From positions 1-51,930 of the forward strand of contig CAMUGE010000021.1 in assembly GCA_947088345.1 (NCBI GenBank): a stretch of 51,930 nt of DNA. The letters run 5' to 3'. Numbering within the stretch: the first letter of the stretch is position 1; the number at the start of each line of letters is the position of its first letter. The notes under the pieces are model-generated. The model saw only the letters and a program-made list of their open reading frames with translations. It searched no databases and had not been told where the DNA came from. The stretch is from an uncultured Roseburia sp. Its GTDB lineage: Bacteria; Bacillota; Clostridia; Lachnospirales; Lachnospiraceae. The position numbers were made by a program, and so were the translations under genes. Shown here piece after piece: positions 34,811 through 43,235 of the stretch.

Positions 34811-35181
34811 GACCGTATCACGGCTTCGCTGCAACTCAATTCCGCAGTGTGAGACTTCGTACTTCCCGGCGGGCGAACCTGTTTCAGGATTTGCCCTCTG
34901 ACATAAGTCTTAGAAGCAGCCTTTGCTGCGAGTGATTAGAAGTATTTCTCACACGAATCCACATGATTCCGCTTTGCGGAATCTCAAATCAAGAGCGTGA
35001 AACTTAGTACTTGTCGGCGCGCGAACCTGTTTCGCGTTTTGCCCTCTGGCATGAGCCTTACACGTACTTTTCACGCTAACCCACATATCGCGGCTCTGCC
35101 GCGGCTCAATTCTCCGGCGTGAGACTTAGAACTTCTTAGCGAAGCAGGATCTGCTGCGAGCTTTAGAAGTTCCTCTCACAC
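34811..35181 (+). repeat. Structured intergenic repeat, locus 4 (three elements)
   Basis: Three elements inside one operon. Subtype A at 34847-34954 (GTGTGAGA/TCTCACAC; inner GCGAACCTGTTTC; GCAG-CCTTT-CTGC). Hairpin GATTCCGC/GCGGAATC (34965-34983). Subtype B at 34995-35076 (GCGTGAAA/TTTCACGC; GCGAACCTGTTTCGCG; GCC-CTCT-GGC). GC hairpin near 35089-35105. Short subtype A at 35117-35181 (AGAACTTCT/AGAAGTTCT), whose last base touches the oadG stop codon. Confidence 0.88.
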
Positions 35182-35906
35182 TAACGCCTGCGTATCGACC
35201 GCACCACAAATCCGTCTGCCGGGACGCCCTCGCTTGCCGCAACAGCAGCGGCGATCACTGCTGCCAGTTCAAGATCGTCTGTAAGCGCCTCCTCCACTGC
35301 AGGCTGCGGCGCAGCAACCGGTTCTTTCTTCTCCGGAACGGATTCTTTTGCCGCAGCTGATTTCTGCTGCGCCGATCCAATAAAACGGAAGCAGTAGATA
35401 ATCAGGCTGATCAGAATCAGTACTGTAAATACGGTTCCCATTCCAAGCAGCGTGTTCATTCCGGCTTTTGACATCTTCTCGCCCATGGTATAAATCAGGT
35501 CCGCATTGGCGTCTGTCGGCTGCAGCTGCTCCGCCGCAAAATTATATTTGAATACGAATGTCACACAGATATCTCTTTCTTCCATCAATGCAATCTGCTC
35601 AAGTGTGATCGTATCCTGTGCTTTCGTAATTGTAAATTCGCCAAGTCCCTGATATTGCCCCTGCTCTCCCGCTACAGCATTCCATGTAACGACTAAATTT
35701 TTTATCACATCATCATCTATTGTCTCGTAATACGCTTTCTGCTCGTCTGTCATGCCGGCAAGCGCTTCGACGTTCTGCTGCGCATAATTTTCAAAATCCT
35801 CATATTTCATGCCGTAATATTCGACATCTTTCGGATCTGTTCCACATGCCGCCAGGCCAAAGACCATAAATACAAGACAAAGGAAAAGAGATAATTTTTT
35901 CTTCAT
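35181..35906 (-). CDS. Lipoprotein-OadG fusion subunit of a Na+-decarboxylase
   Basis: A 241-aa protein with a lipoprotein signal (MKKKLSLFLC...LAAC, Cys about residue 21), an extracytoplasmic domain (about 22-150), one membrane helix (about 157-177) in the OadG position and a cytosolic Pro/Ala/Glu-rich tail. OadG/MmdD subunits are usually about 80-130 aa with just helix and tail and assemble the complex. The added lipid-anchored outer domain is unusual. GGTGAAG precedes the ATG at 35906, 12 bp after the MmdA-like gene. Confidence 0.75.
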   Translation of the reverse strand: MKKKLSLFLCLVFMVFGLAACGTDPKDVEYYGMKYEDFENYAQQNVEALAGMTDEQKAYYETIDDDVIKNLVVTWNAVAGEQGQYQGLGEFTITKAQDTITLEQIALMEERDICVTFVFKYNFAAEQLQPTDANADLIYTMGEKMSKAGMNTLLGMGTVFTVLILISLIIYCFRFIGSAQQKSAAAKESVPEKKEPVAAPQPAVEEALTDDLELAAVIAAAVAASEGVPADGFVVRSIRRR

Positions 35907-35918
35907 AACTTCACCTTT

Positions 35919-37355
35919 CTATTTTGTTCCATGTTTCTTATACGGCACGCCGGAGCATTTTGTATATAACAATTCAAATGCGTTGATCAGATATTTCCTT
36001 GTGTCGGCAGGCTCTACGATCAGATCCACATAGCCTCTCTTCGCCGCAGAGAGGACGCTTGACTGCAGCGCATCGTATTCTTTTGCTTTCTCTGCCAGAA
36101 CATCTGCGGAAGCATCCGCATACATAATCTTTGCCGCCTGCCCGGCATCCATCATTCCGATTTTAGCATTCGGCCACGCATATACAAAATCTGCGCCGAT
36201 TGATTTTGAATTCATTGTCACATAGGCGCTGCCGTATGCCTCGCCGACAATCAGATTTACTTTCGGGCATTCCGCCGATGCAAATGCGCTTGTCAGGATT
36301 GCAGCTGCTTTCGCCATATTTTTCTCCGTGCACATTGTAGCGCGGTATCCTTTTACATTGGTTAATGTAAGAACGGGTATACCGAATGCGTCGCAGTAAT
36401 TGACAAATTCCGCCGCTTTTCTGCAGCCCCTTGCCGTAAGCGCTTTCTCAAATTCCTCCGTCTTTTTGCCCTCTTCGTCATAAATCTCGGTACAGTTTGC
36501 TACCGCGCCGACTGTCATACCGTTTAATTTGATAAATCCGGTTACCATCTCTTTTGCGAAACCTGCTTTTGTCTCAAAAAACGCATGTGCATCCGAAATC
36601 TCACCGAGCAGATACCTTGGGTCGCCTTTCATTGCGTCCATACTCTCACAGCTGCGGTTTAAATCATCCATACATGCGTCCGTATAGACATCCCCTTCGT
36701 TGTTGAGCGGTAAAAATGTAACCAGCTCGCGTATTTTTGCGAGAATCTCGTCCGTTGTGCCAACCGCGTCAATACATCCGTTCTGCTCTCCCTGAAACGA
36801 CGCCGCGGAAGTATCGCACTTGTCTATGCGGTTCCCCTCGATTGCATTTGGAGAATTGATAAACATTTTTCCTTTGGCTGATTCAATAAAAGCAAAATCA
36901 CTCAAAGCCGGAACTACGGCAAGCCCGCCGCCGCAAGTACCAAAAATGGCAGTAATCTGCGGAACCACACCGGAAGCCGCGACTTCCTTTGCGAAGATTG
37001 TGCCGAATCCGTCCAGCGCGTCCACCGACTCCTGAAGTCTCATCCCGGCGCAGTCAATCAAACCGATGACCGGCGCCCCCATCTTCATCGCCATATCATA
37101 GACCGACGCAATTTTTTTTGCGTGCATCTCACCGATTGTTCCGTTCAACACGGAAGCGTCCTGGCTGTAAACAAAAACCAGATTTCCATCGATCAGACCG
37201 TGCCCCGTGATTACGCCGTCAGACGGCGTGTCAGCTGCAGCAAGATTAAAATCCGTGCTTCGCGCGGTCACGAGAGAACCGATTTCCATAAAACTGTTCT
37301 CGTCGACTAACCCGGTAATGCGCTGCATAGCCGCGCTACCATTACTACTATTCAT
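35919..37355 (-). CDS. MmdA-type acyl-CoA carboxyltransferase
   Basis: A 478-aa two-fold crotonase-type carboxyltransferase (MmdA/PccB/12S family) that moves carboxyl between an acyl-CoA and biotin. N- and C-terminal halves carry the oxyanion Gly pairs, seen around GTCGGGLAVVPALSDF and EAYGSAYVTMNSKS. At under 500 aa it is slightly shorter than PccB (about 510). The start at 37355 (GGAGGG seven bases upstream) is preferred to ATG 37370. Gene order suggests a methylmalonyl-CoA or related decarboxylase; the acyl specificity cannot be read here. Confidence 0.88.
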   Translation of the reverse strand: MNSSNGSAAMQRITGLVDENSFMEIGSLVTARSTDFNLAAADTPSDGVITGHGLIDGNLVFVYSQDASVLNGTIGEMHAKKIASVYDMAMKMGAPVIGLIDCAGMRLQESVDALDGFGTIFAKEVAASGVVPQITAIFGTCGGGLAVVPALSDFAFIESAKGKMFINSPNAIEGNRIDKCDTSAASFQGEQNGCIDAVGTTDEILAKIRELVTFLPLNNEGDVYTDACMDDLNRSCESMDAMKGDPRYLLGEISDAHAFFETKAGFAKEMVTGFIKLNGMTVGAVANCTEIYDEEGKKTEEFEKALTARGCRKAAEFVNYCDAFGIPVLTLTNVKGYRATMCTEKNMAKAAAILTSAFASAECPKVNLIVGEAYGSAYVTMNSKSIGADFVYAWPNAKIGMMDAGQAAKIMYADASADVLAEKAKEYDALQSSVLSAAKRGYVDLIVEPADTRKYLINAFELLYTKCSGVPYKKHGTK

Positions 37356-37456
37356 TCCTTTGCCCTCCATCTATAAAATATTTGCCTTATCCTATGATAC
37401 GGCGGGTGAATAATGTAAGTTTTTCATTACAAAATCACAAATTCCTCTATTGTTAG

Positions 37457-37485
37457 ATTATAGAGTTTTTTACACAAGATTTCAA
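37457..37485 (-). promoter_or_regulatory. Sigma-A promoter of the carboxyltransferase/decarboxylase operon
   Basis: Minus strand TTGAAA (37485-37480), 17-bp spacer, TATAAT (37462-37457). The leader is about 95 bases. Confidence 0.8.
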
Positions 37486-37519
37486 GTCAAAATGCTTATT
37501 TTCTTTCGAAACATAAACA

Positions 37520-37561
37520 GCAGAAAAGCAGCCGTTCCATACTATCAAAACCGGCTGCTTT
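37520..37561 (-). terminator. Terminator after the D-Ala-D-Ala carboxypeptidase gene
   Basis: Minus-strand stem AAAGCAGCCG (37561-37552) with CGGCTGCTTT (37534-37525), then TTCTGC. It lies about 105 bp past the stop codon. Confidence 0.65.
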
Positions 37562-37666
37562 CCTGCTGCTGCAGATCAGTGTGCAGGCAATGCCAAAACA
37601 GCTGTTCCTGCCCCCGTACCCCTATCTGCGCCAAAAGTAAAACCTGGAACTATATCGTTTGCAAAT

Positions 37667-38869
37667 TTATACCCACAACAACTCTTTCACACGCAAAAAA
37701 CACCAGTCAAAATCAATTTCACCGGTTCCCTCCGTAAGCACAATCGGGCACTCCTTTAGCACCTCGTCCCCAAGGTAATATGTAATTTTACCGATACGGC
37801 TGCCCTTTTCGACCGGGGCGGTCAGATGCTGCTTGATCTCATACTTTACCGTGATCTCCTCCCAGGCCGCCGCCAGTATTTCCTCCGTTCCCTCCGTCTG
37901 CTGCAGAACAGGCGTCAGATAGACTGTCTCACCGATAGATTCTCCCTGTCCGTTTTCGACAGCGATCGGATTTAGAAAACTTTCGTCAAGCTCACAGTCG
38001 GCCAGACTCTTTTTCACATAATTTTCAATGCCGTAATTCATCAGTTTTTTGGTATCCGCCCACTTATAGGTCTTGTTGTTTGGCCAGCCGCAGGCAAGCA
38101 GCGCAACAATATATGTTCTATTGTCCCGTGTGAGCGCGCCTACATAACAGTACCCTGCATTTCCGGTAAAACCGGTTTTTCCGGACAGAGCGCCCTCCAT
38201 CATCTGCAGAAATGCATTGTGGTTGACACAATTATAATTTCTTTTTCCGTCCAGGTCGGTAAAGGAATGCTGCGACGTCTGTGTCAGCGCAATAAATTCA
38301 TTTGCTTTTGGAGACTGCTTGATACAGTAGCGCATAATAAGCGCAAGGTCGGCTGCCGTCGTATGGTGGAAACCGTTGCCATCCTGCGCGTCAAGCCCGT
38401 TTGGCGTAATAAAATAACTGTCTTTACAGCCGATTTCCTGTGCTTTGTGATTCATCATCGCGGCAAATCCCTCCACGGTCCCCGCGATGTGCTCCGCAAT
38501 TGCAACCGCACAGTCATTAAAAGATTCCAGCATCAGCCCATAGAGCAAGTCAATCAGGCAAAACTGCTGCCCTTCGCGCATCCCAAGACGAACTTTCGGA
38601 CGCGAAGCTGCATACGAAGTCACTGTTACGGAACTGTTCAGATCACCGTTTTCCAGGGCCAGTATACAGGTCAGTATTTTTGTCGTACTCGCATTTGCCA
38701 GCGCCTCCCCACCGTTTTTCGCATAGAGGATTCGGCCGGAATCGGCATCCATCAGGACTGCCGATTTCGCAAACAATTCGCTTTCTTTTGGTGGATCGGA
38801 TGCGTATGCCTTACCGCAATCAGAAAAAATCAGAAAAATAACAAGAAATAACCCCAGAACCTGTTTCAT
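37667..38869 (-). CDS. D-alanyl-D-alanine carboxypeptidase (DacF/DacB type)
   Basis: A 400-aa low-molecular-weight penicillin-binding protein. Signal peptide (about 1-23, ending KAYAS), SxxK motif STTK (61-64), S-x-N in ESFNDCAV, KTG in SGKTGFTGNAG, then the PBP5 C-terminal beta domain; the usual amphipathic tail is short. It trims the terminal D-Ala of stem peptides outside the membrane. A promoter precedes it. A second, truncated paralogue lies on the other side of scpAB. Confidence 0.92.
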   Translation of the reverse strand: MKQVLGLFLVIFLIFSDCGKAYASDPPKESELFAKSAVLMDADSGRILYAKNGGEALANASTTKILTCILALENGDLNSSVTVTSYAASRPKVRLGMREGQQFCLIDLLYGLMLESFNDCAVAIAEHIAGTVEGFAAMMNHKAQEIGCKDSYFITPNGLDAQDGNGFHHTTAADLALIMRYCIKQSPKANEFIALTQTSQHSFTDLDGKRNYNCVNHNAFLQMMEGALSGKTGFTGNAGYCYVGALTRDNRTYIVALLACGWPNNKTYKWADTKKLMNYGIENYVKKSLADCELDESFLNPIAVENGQGESIGETVYLTPVLQQTEGTEEILAAAWEEITVKYEIKQHLTAPVEKGSRIGKITYYLGDEVLKECPIVLTEGTGEIDFDWCFLRVKELLWV

Positions 38870-38898
38870 GTACCGTACCTATCATCGTTTTTTACGAG

Positions 38899-38928
38899 AT
38901 TATATGTAAATTTATCATTTTTATGCAA
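38899..38928 (-). promoter_or_regulatory. Sigma-A promoter of the carboxypeptidase gene
   Basis: Minus strand TTGCAT (38928-38923), 18-bp spacer, TATAAT (38904-38899), 30 bp before the start codon. Confidence 0.7.
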
Positions 38929-39023
38929 AAGACTGTCACATCCCATGTCTTTACTCTGCCATGACTCAAACAGGCGAAAAAAACAAACGTCATCCATAGA
39001 ATTGTGAAACTTCTAATTTTAGA

Positions 39024-39593
39024 TTAAATGCCAAGCTTCAAATGCATCTCCGCCTCCGCCTCCTGTTTAAATTCCTCCAGCTGAACGGGGTTTAAGGCGG
39101 GAAGTTCGTCCACAGACTGTACGCCAAAACTTCTGAGAAAATCCTCCGTCGTGCCAAAAAGAAGCGGTCTGCCCGGCGCGTCGAGCCTCCCGAGTTCCAT
39201 AACAAGATTATACTCCACTAACTTATTGACTGCATGATCGCTCGAAACGCCGCGTATTTTTTCAATTTCTGCTTTTGTGACCGGCTGCTTGTATGCGATA
39301 ATTGACAGCGTTTCAAGCAGTACGTCGGTCAGCACATGGCGCTTAGGCTGTTTCGCAATGCGGATCAGGTATTCATACATTTCATTTTTGGTACACATCT
39401 GGTATGCGCCGTCCAGCTCGATAATCTGAATCCCGCGATTTTCCTGATTGTAATCTGCCATCATACCCTCGATCACCGCTTTGGCCTGCTCTTTTTCAAG
39501 CCCCAGCGCTTCCGCAATTTTGTCAAGTTCCACGGATTTGCCCATGGTAAATAAAATCGCCTCGATCGCTGCCTCATACTTTCTTTGTTCCAT
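39024..39593 (-). CDS. scpB: Segregation and condensation protein B
   Basis: A 189-aa ScpB: two winged-helix domains (about 5-75 and 90-160) that pair as a dimer and bind ScpA. Motifs include EAILFTMGKSVELDKIAEALG and TLSIIAYKQPVTKAEIEKIRGV. Start ATG 39593 lies within AGAGGGAAG ATG; an ATG at 39605 lacks a binding site. Together with ScpA and SMC it forms the chromosome condensin; smc is not in the window. It follows scpA by 21 bp. Confidence 0.95.
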   Translation of the reverse strand: MEQRKYEAAIEAILFTMGKSVELDKIAEALGLEKEQAKAVIEGMMADYNQENRGIQIIELDGAYQMCTKNEMYEYLIRIAKQPKRHVLTDVLLETLSIIAYKQPVTKAEIEKIRGVSSDHAVNKLVEYNLVMELGRLDAPGRPLLFGTTEDFLRSFGVQSVDELPALNPVQLEEFKQEAEAEMHLKLGI

Positions 39594-39614
39594 CTTCCCT
39601 CTCATTTCAAAAGA

Positions 39615-40364
39615 CTACGCTACAATCTTTGACCGGATATCAATATCGTCAAACGTCTTTTCCTGCGCAATATAAATTTTGCCTGTCTTCATCAATTCCA
39701 AAACGGCCAAAAATGTGACAATTACTTCCATTTTTCCCATCTGAGCTTCCAGCAGGCTGCGAAAACTGAAATGACTGTGTACCTGGCAGTACGCTTCCAG
39801 ATATGCCATTTTCTCTTCCAGCGATATTTCTTCTTTTTCGATTTTACCGAATTTGGACCGGATCGGATCAATCTTGTCCGCCTGCTTTTTCATAATATTG
39901 CGAAAAATCCTGTTTAATTTGGCGAGCGTCATATCGCTCACCAGCTCGGATAAATTAACCGGTTCCTCATATTCCAGCACTTCGGGCGGAATCGTCGGCT
40001 CTTTAAACAAAACGCGCTCCGCGTCAATCTGGCGGTCCTTTAATTCACTGGCCATACATTTGTACATTTTATATTCTAAAAGCTGACGCACAAGCTCGGC
40101 CCTTGGGTCCTCCGCCTCTTCCTCCTCCTTTTCGGGTGCGGGCAGGAGCATACGGGACTTAATATCAATTAATGTGGCCGCCATAACCAGAAATTCACTC
40201 ATAACATTTAAATCCTGACGCTGCATTTCAGCTATGTATTCCATATATTGGTTTGTGATTTCTACAATCGGGATATCGTAGATACTAACTTTATTTTTTT
40301 CCAGAAGGTGCAGCAGCAGATCCAGCGGCCCCTCAAACGCCTGTAATTTTACTGTCATTTCCAT
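39615..40364 (-). CDS. scpA: Segregation and condensation protein A
   Basis: A 249-aa kleisin. The N-terminal domain has FEGPLDLLLHLLEKNKV and contacts the SMC neck; the C-terminal winged helix closes the ring with ScpB bound to the middle part. GAGGGG precedes the ATG at 40364, and a promoter lies about 45 bp upstream. Condensin bridges newly replicated DNA arms in the cytosol. Confidence 0.95.
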   Translation of the reverse strand: MEMTVKLQAFEGPLDLLLHLLEKNKVSIYDIPIVEITNQYMEYIAEMQRQDLNVMSEFLVMAATLIDIKSRMLLPAPEKEEEEAEDPRAELVRQLLEYKMYKCMASELKDRQIDAERVLFKEPTIPPEVLEYEEPVNLSELVSDMTLAKLNRIFRNIMKKQADKIDPIRSKFGKIEKEEISLEEKMAYLEAYCQVHSHFSFRSLLEAQMGKMEVIVTFLAVLELMKTGKIYIAQEKTFDDIDIRSKIVA

Positions 40365-40405
40365 CGAGAATCCCCTCCTCTTTTCCAAAGAATGCCAGCT
40401 TTTTT

Positions 40406-40434
40406 ATTCTACCCTGCTTTCCTGTAAAATTCAA
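40406..40434 (-). promoter_or_regulatory. Sigma-A promoter of scpAB
   Basis: Minus strand TTGAAT (40434-40429), 17-bp spacer, TAGAAT (40411-40406). Confidence 0.7.
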
Positions 40435-40520
40435 GAAAAATTTGACATGATCGCGCACATAATGTACAGGCATCACATCTAAATATAGAATATATCATCC
40501 TGTTTTAAAGGAGGCTTATC

Positions 40521-40964
40521 TTGAAATACCATGTATCGTTACGGCTCCGGCTTGCGGCTGTCTTTCTGCTCTTTTGCCTGTTATTCCCACAGGCAGCCGT
40601 ACACGCCGAAAATGACGCCGCACCGCCGGAACTTTCCGTATCCGCTCCGAGCGCGCTGCTGATGGAGGTCTCCACCGGCACTGTTCTCTATGAGAAAAAT
40701 TCCCATGAGATCCTGCGCCCCGCCAGTATCACAAAGATCATGACGCTGATTCTGATCTTTGACGCAATTGCCAACAACCAGATCACTTTGAACGATACGG
40801 TGACAGTCTCAGAATATGCGTCCAGTATGGGCGGTTCGCAGGTTTTCCTGGAGGCCGGCGAAACACAGACTGTTGACACCATGATCAAATGCATCAGTGT
40901 TGCAAGTGCAAACGACGCCTGTGCTTCTTATAGATCCGGTAGTCATGAGTCGCTTTGCGGATGA
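40521..40964 (+). pseudogene. D-Ala-D-Ala carboxypeptidase, cut after the S-x-N motif
   Basis: Native for about 134 codons: signal peptide (ending AAVHA), SxxK motif ITKIM (Ser in SITK), then SVASANDAC at the S-x-N site. From there the frame reads foreign residues ASYRSGSHESLCG and stops. KTG motif and C-terminal domain are missing; normal length is about 380-400 aa. The break sits at the 3' end of a large serine recombinase gene, so an integration event is the likely cause. The remaining two thirds of the gene are not in this window on either strand. Confidence 0.85.
40910..40945. mobile_element. Probable attachment junction of the serine-recombinase element
   Basis: Carboxypeptidase homology ends at about AACGACGCCTGTGC (40910-40923) and the recombinase stop codon is at 40945-40943. 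A large serine integrase gene ending at an element boundary is typical. Exact crossover bases cannot be fixed without the partner junction. Confidence 0.6.
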
Positions 40965-42526
40965 AAAAATTTATAGTATATGGTAATTGAACTGTCGCAG
41001 TTGACTTCAATTTTATCAATCAGTTCCAAAACCACATCCCTGGTCAGTTCTTCAATATTTATGTAGTCTTTAAACGACTCCACCCACGCATCGAATTTCC
41101 CGTTCTCCTCTTTTTGCAGTTTCATCTGCTCCAAAAGCAATGATTGGTGCTTTTCCAGCTCCTCAAGTTCTCTCTCATAACGATTCTTATACTCTAAATA
41201 TTCTTCTTTTGTAATCAGTTCCTCCACAAAATTCTCATAAGTCTTTTGCCTGTGTAAGAGCACACGTTCTTTTCGCTTCTGAACTTTTTCAAACATCATA
41301 GCAAAACTGTCTGCGTTTTCCGTATCGCTCTGTATGTCTGACAGCTCCCGTATCTCCTCCTCCCCCAAAATGGATCTCGCTTCTTCCCTGACAGAGGCTA
41401 ATAATGCTTCCTGCAGCTCTTTTATGTGAATACTATGGCTTGTGCAAAACTGTTTGCCATACGTTTTGTATGTCCTGCAGATAAAGCCAATCGCTTCGCC
41501 CCTATTTCTTGCATATTTGCGGACCATCGCATGTTTGCAGTCCGCACAGTACATCAGGCCGGAAAATATGCCGTTTTCTTCTGTCTGATCCAACGTTCTG
41601 CTCCGGGTCTTTTGCAGCTTTTGCGCCAGTTCAAACAGTTCCTGGTCTATGATTGCCTCATGTGTATTTCTCACTGTAATCCATTTTTCTTTTGGCATCG
41701 CTTTCTTTTTTTTATCCTTGTAAGAAAAAGTATTTACTTTATTCTGAACAAGGTGCCCTGCATAAGTTTCATTATTTAATATGGTATGAATCGTCTGATA
41801 CGACCAGTGTCTTGTCGTCGGAAGCGCTTTGGAATTGTAATAGTTCTCTCCGAGAACCTCTCTTTTGTATCGGGTGGGAATCAGTATTCCCTCTGTCGAA
41901 AGCGTTGCGGCTATTTTTGTTTTCCCATATCCGGATACATACATTTTATATATTCTTCTCACAATTTCAGCCGCATACGGATCTATCACAAGATGATTGT
42001 GATTTTTGGGATCTTTTCGATACCCATACGGGCATGACGACCCTAAAAATTGACCGTTTTGCATTTTAATCCGGAACGAACTGCGGATATTTTTGGACAG
42101 ATCCTCGCAATACCACTCATTGACAAGGCCGTTGATCTGTCTGCTCTTTTTATTTGAGTCAATATCCGTATCCACTCCATCGACAACGCCGATAAACCGA
42201 ATCCCCAGATTCGGCAGGTCGTGATGCAGGTATCTCTCAATATGCTCCATATTCCTGGAAAATCTTGACTGTGTCTTTGCAATAATAATGTCAAACTCAC
42301 CCAGTTTTGCATCTGTCATCATTTTTTCAAAATCAGGCCTGTCATCATACAGGCCGCTTTCATCGTCGTCCGAATATATTTTTACGATTTGAAATTGATG
42401 CGCAAGCGCGTAGTCGGTTAATAAAAGCCTCTGATTTTTAATACTTGCACTGTCATCCCCTTTGCTCACTTTGTCAGCGTCCTCTTTGCTGAGCCTCAGA
42501 TATAATACGGCTCGATTTCCGTTCAT
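40943..42526 (-). CDS. Large serine recombinase (TndX/TnpX type)
   Basis: A 527-aa site-specific recombinase. N-terminal resolvase domain with catalytic Ser13 in YLRLSKEDA and the conserved SRFSRN; recombinase domain (about 165-275); zinc ribbon with CADCKHAM and later CRTYKTYGKQFC (about 325-360); then a long coiled coil (about 385-495). This matches transposon-type recombinases such as TndX of Tn5397. Start ATG 42526 follows GGGAG eight bases upstream. Its stop lies at the disrupted carboxypeptidase gene. No excisionase or conjugation gene is recognised nearby. Confidence 0.93.
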   Translation of the reverse strand: MNGNRAVLYLRLSKEDADKVSKGDDSASIKNQRLLLTDYALAHQFQIVKIYSDDDESGLYDDRPDFEKMMTDAKLGEFDIIIAKTQSRFSRNMEHIERYLHHDLPNLGIRFIGVVDGVDTDIDSNKKSRQINGLVNEWYCEDLSKNIRSSFRIKMQNGQFLGSSCPYGYRKDPKNHNHLVIDPYAAEIVRRIYKMYVSGYGKTKIAATLSTEGILIPTRYKREVLGENYYNSKALPTTRHWSYQTIHTILNNETYAGHLVQNKVNTFSYKDKKKKAMPKEKWITVRNTHEAIIDQELFELAQKLQKTRSRTLDQTEENGIFSGLMYCADCKHAMVRKYARNRGEAIGFICRTYKTYGKQFCTSHSIHIKELQEALLASVREEARSILGEEEIRELSDIQSDTENADSFAMMFEKVQKRKERVLLHRQKTYENFVEELITKEEYLEYKNRYERELEELEKHQSLLLEQMKLQKEENGKFDAWVESFKDYINIEELTRDVVLELIDKIEVNCDSSITIYYKFFHPQSDS

Positions 42527-42620
42527 CTGCTGTACTCCCACTTTTTTATTATATGCTTATACAATATGCGCAAAAGTTATGATACATAATTGACAATTAA
42601 TTGCATGAGCGGCAGAAGTT

Positions 42621-42990
42621 ATCCGTTTGAAAAACGCCTGTTTTTGGCGTTTTTCCGCGTGAAACTTTGTACTTGTTGGCGAAATGACCTCTGGCATGAG
42701 CCTTACAAGTACTTTTCACGCTACCCCCCATGATTCCGCTTTGCGGAATCTCTCATCCGTTTGAAAAACGCCTGTTTTTGGCGTTTTTCCGCGTGAAACT
42801 TTGTACTTGTTGGCGAAATGACCTCTGGCATGAGCCTTACAAGTACTTTTCACGCTACCCCCCATGATTCCGCTTTGCGGAATCTCTCATCCGTTTGAAA
42901 AACGCCTGTTTTTGGCGTTTTTCCGCGTGAAACTTTGTACTTGTTGGCGAAATGACCTCTGGCATGAGCCTTACAAGTACTTTTCACGCT
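42621..42990 (+). repeat. 134-bp perfect tandem repeat, 2.76 units (locus 5)
   Basis: Units start at 42621, 42755 and 42889 and are identical by eye; the third stops at 42990. Each unit holds a hairpin GAAAAACGCC-TGTTTTT-GGCGTTTTTC, a subtype-B element (42657-42721, 42791-42855, 42925-42989; GCGTGAAA/TTTCACGC, GTACTTGT/ACAAGTAC, CCTCTGG loop) and a hairpin GATTCCGC/GCGGAATC. The inner GCGAACCTGTTTCGCG hairpin is reduced to GGCGAAATGACC. Confidence 0.95.
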
Positions 42991-43146
42991 AGTTTCGTTC
43001 TTTTTCTGATTACATTTTTCATACAGTCCACTAACCTTTTTTTTCCGTAAACTGCCGTTACCCTGACTTTCTTTTCCCCGTTTTTCAAGTTTCTGCCCTG
43101 TTGTTTCCTGTTTTTGCATTTTATTCGGCGGTATGGTTGTCTTATC

Positions 43147-43235
43147 ACACAAACCAATCAGGTGTGAGACTTAGATGTTCTCAGCGCGCGAATCTGTTTC
43201 GCGTCTTGCTCTCTGGCGTGAGCTTTAGAACTTGC
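43147..43235 (+). repeat. Structured intergenic repeat, locus 6 (broken copy)
   Basis: Left arm GTGTGAGACTTAGA (43162-43175), inner hairpin GCGCGAATCTGTTTCGCG and the CTCTGGC loop are present. The right arm breaks off after GCTTTAGAACTTGC; the outer TCTCACAC is missing and other sequence follows, suggesting a recombination junction here. Confidence 0.75.

Larger units (their letters stand above)
37356..37666. other. Intergenic region between the decarboxylase operon and the carboxypeptidase gene
   Basis: Contains the operon promoter (37457-37485) and a terminator (37520-37561). The rest shows no gene. Confidence 0.75.

Noticed and set aside
42621-42990. Regular repeats as a CRISPR array
   Set aside because: The 134-bp units are contiguous and identical with no unique spacers, and no cas gene is present.
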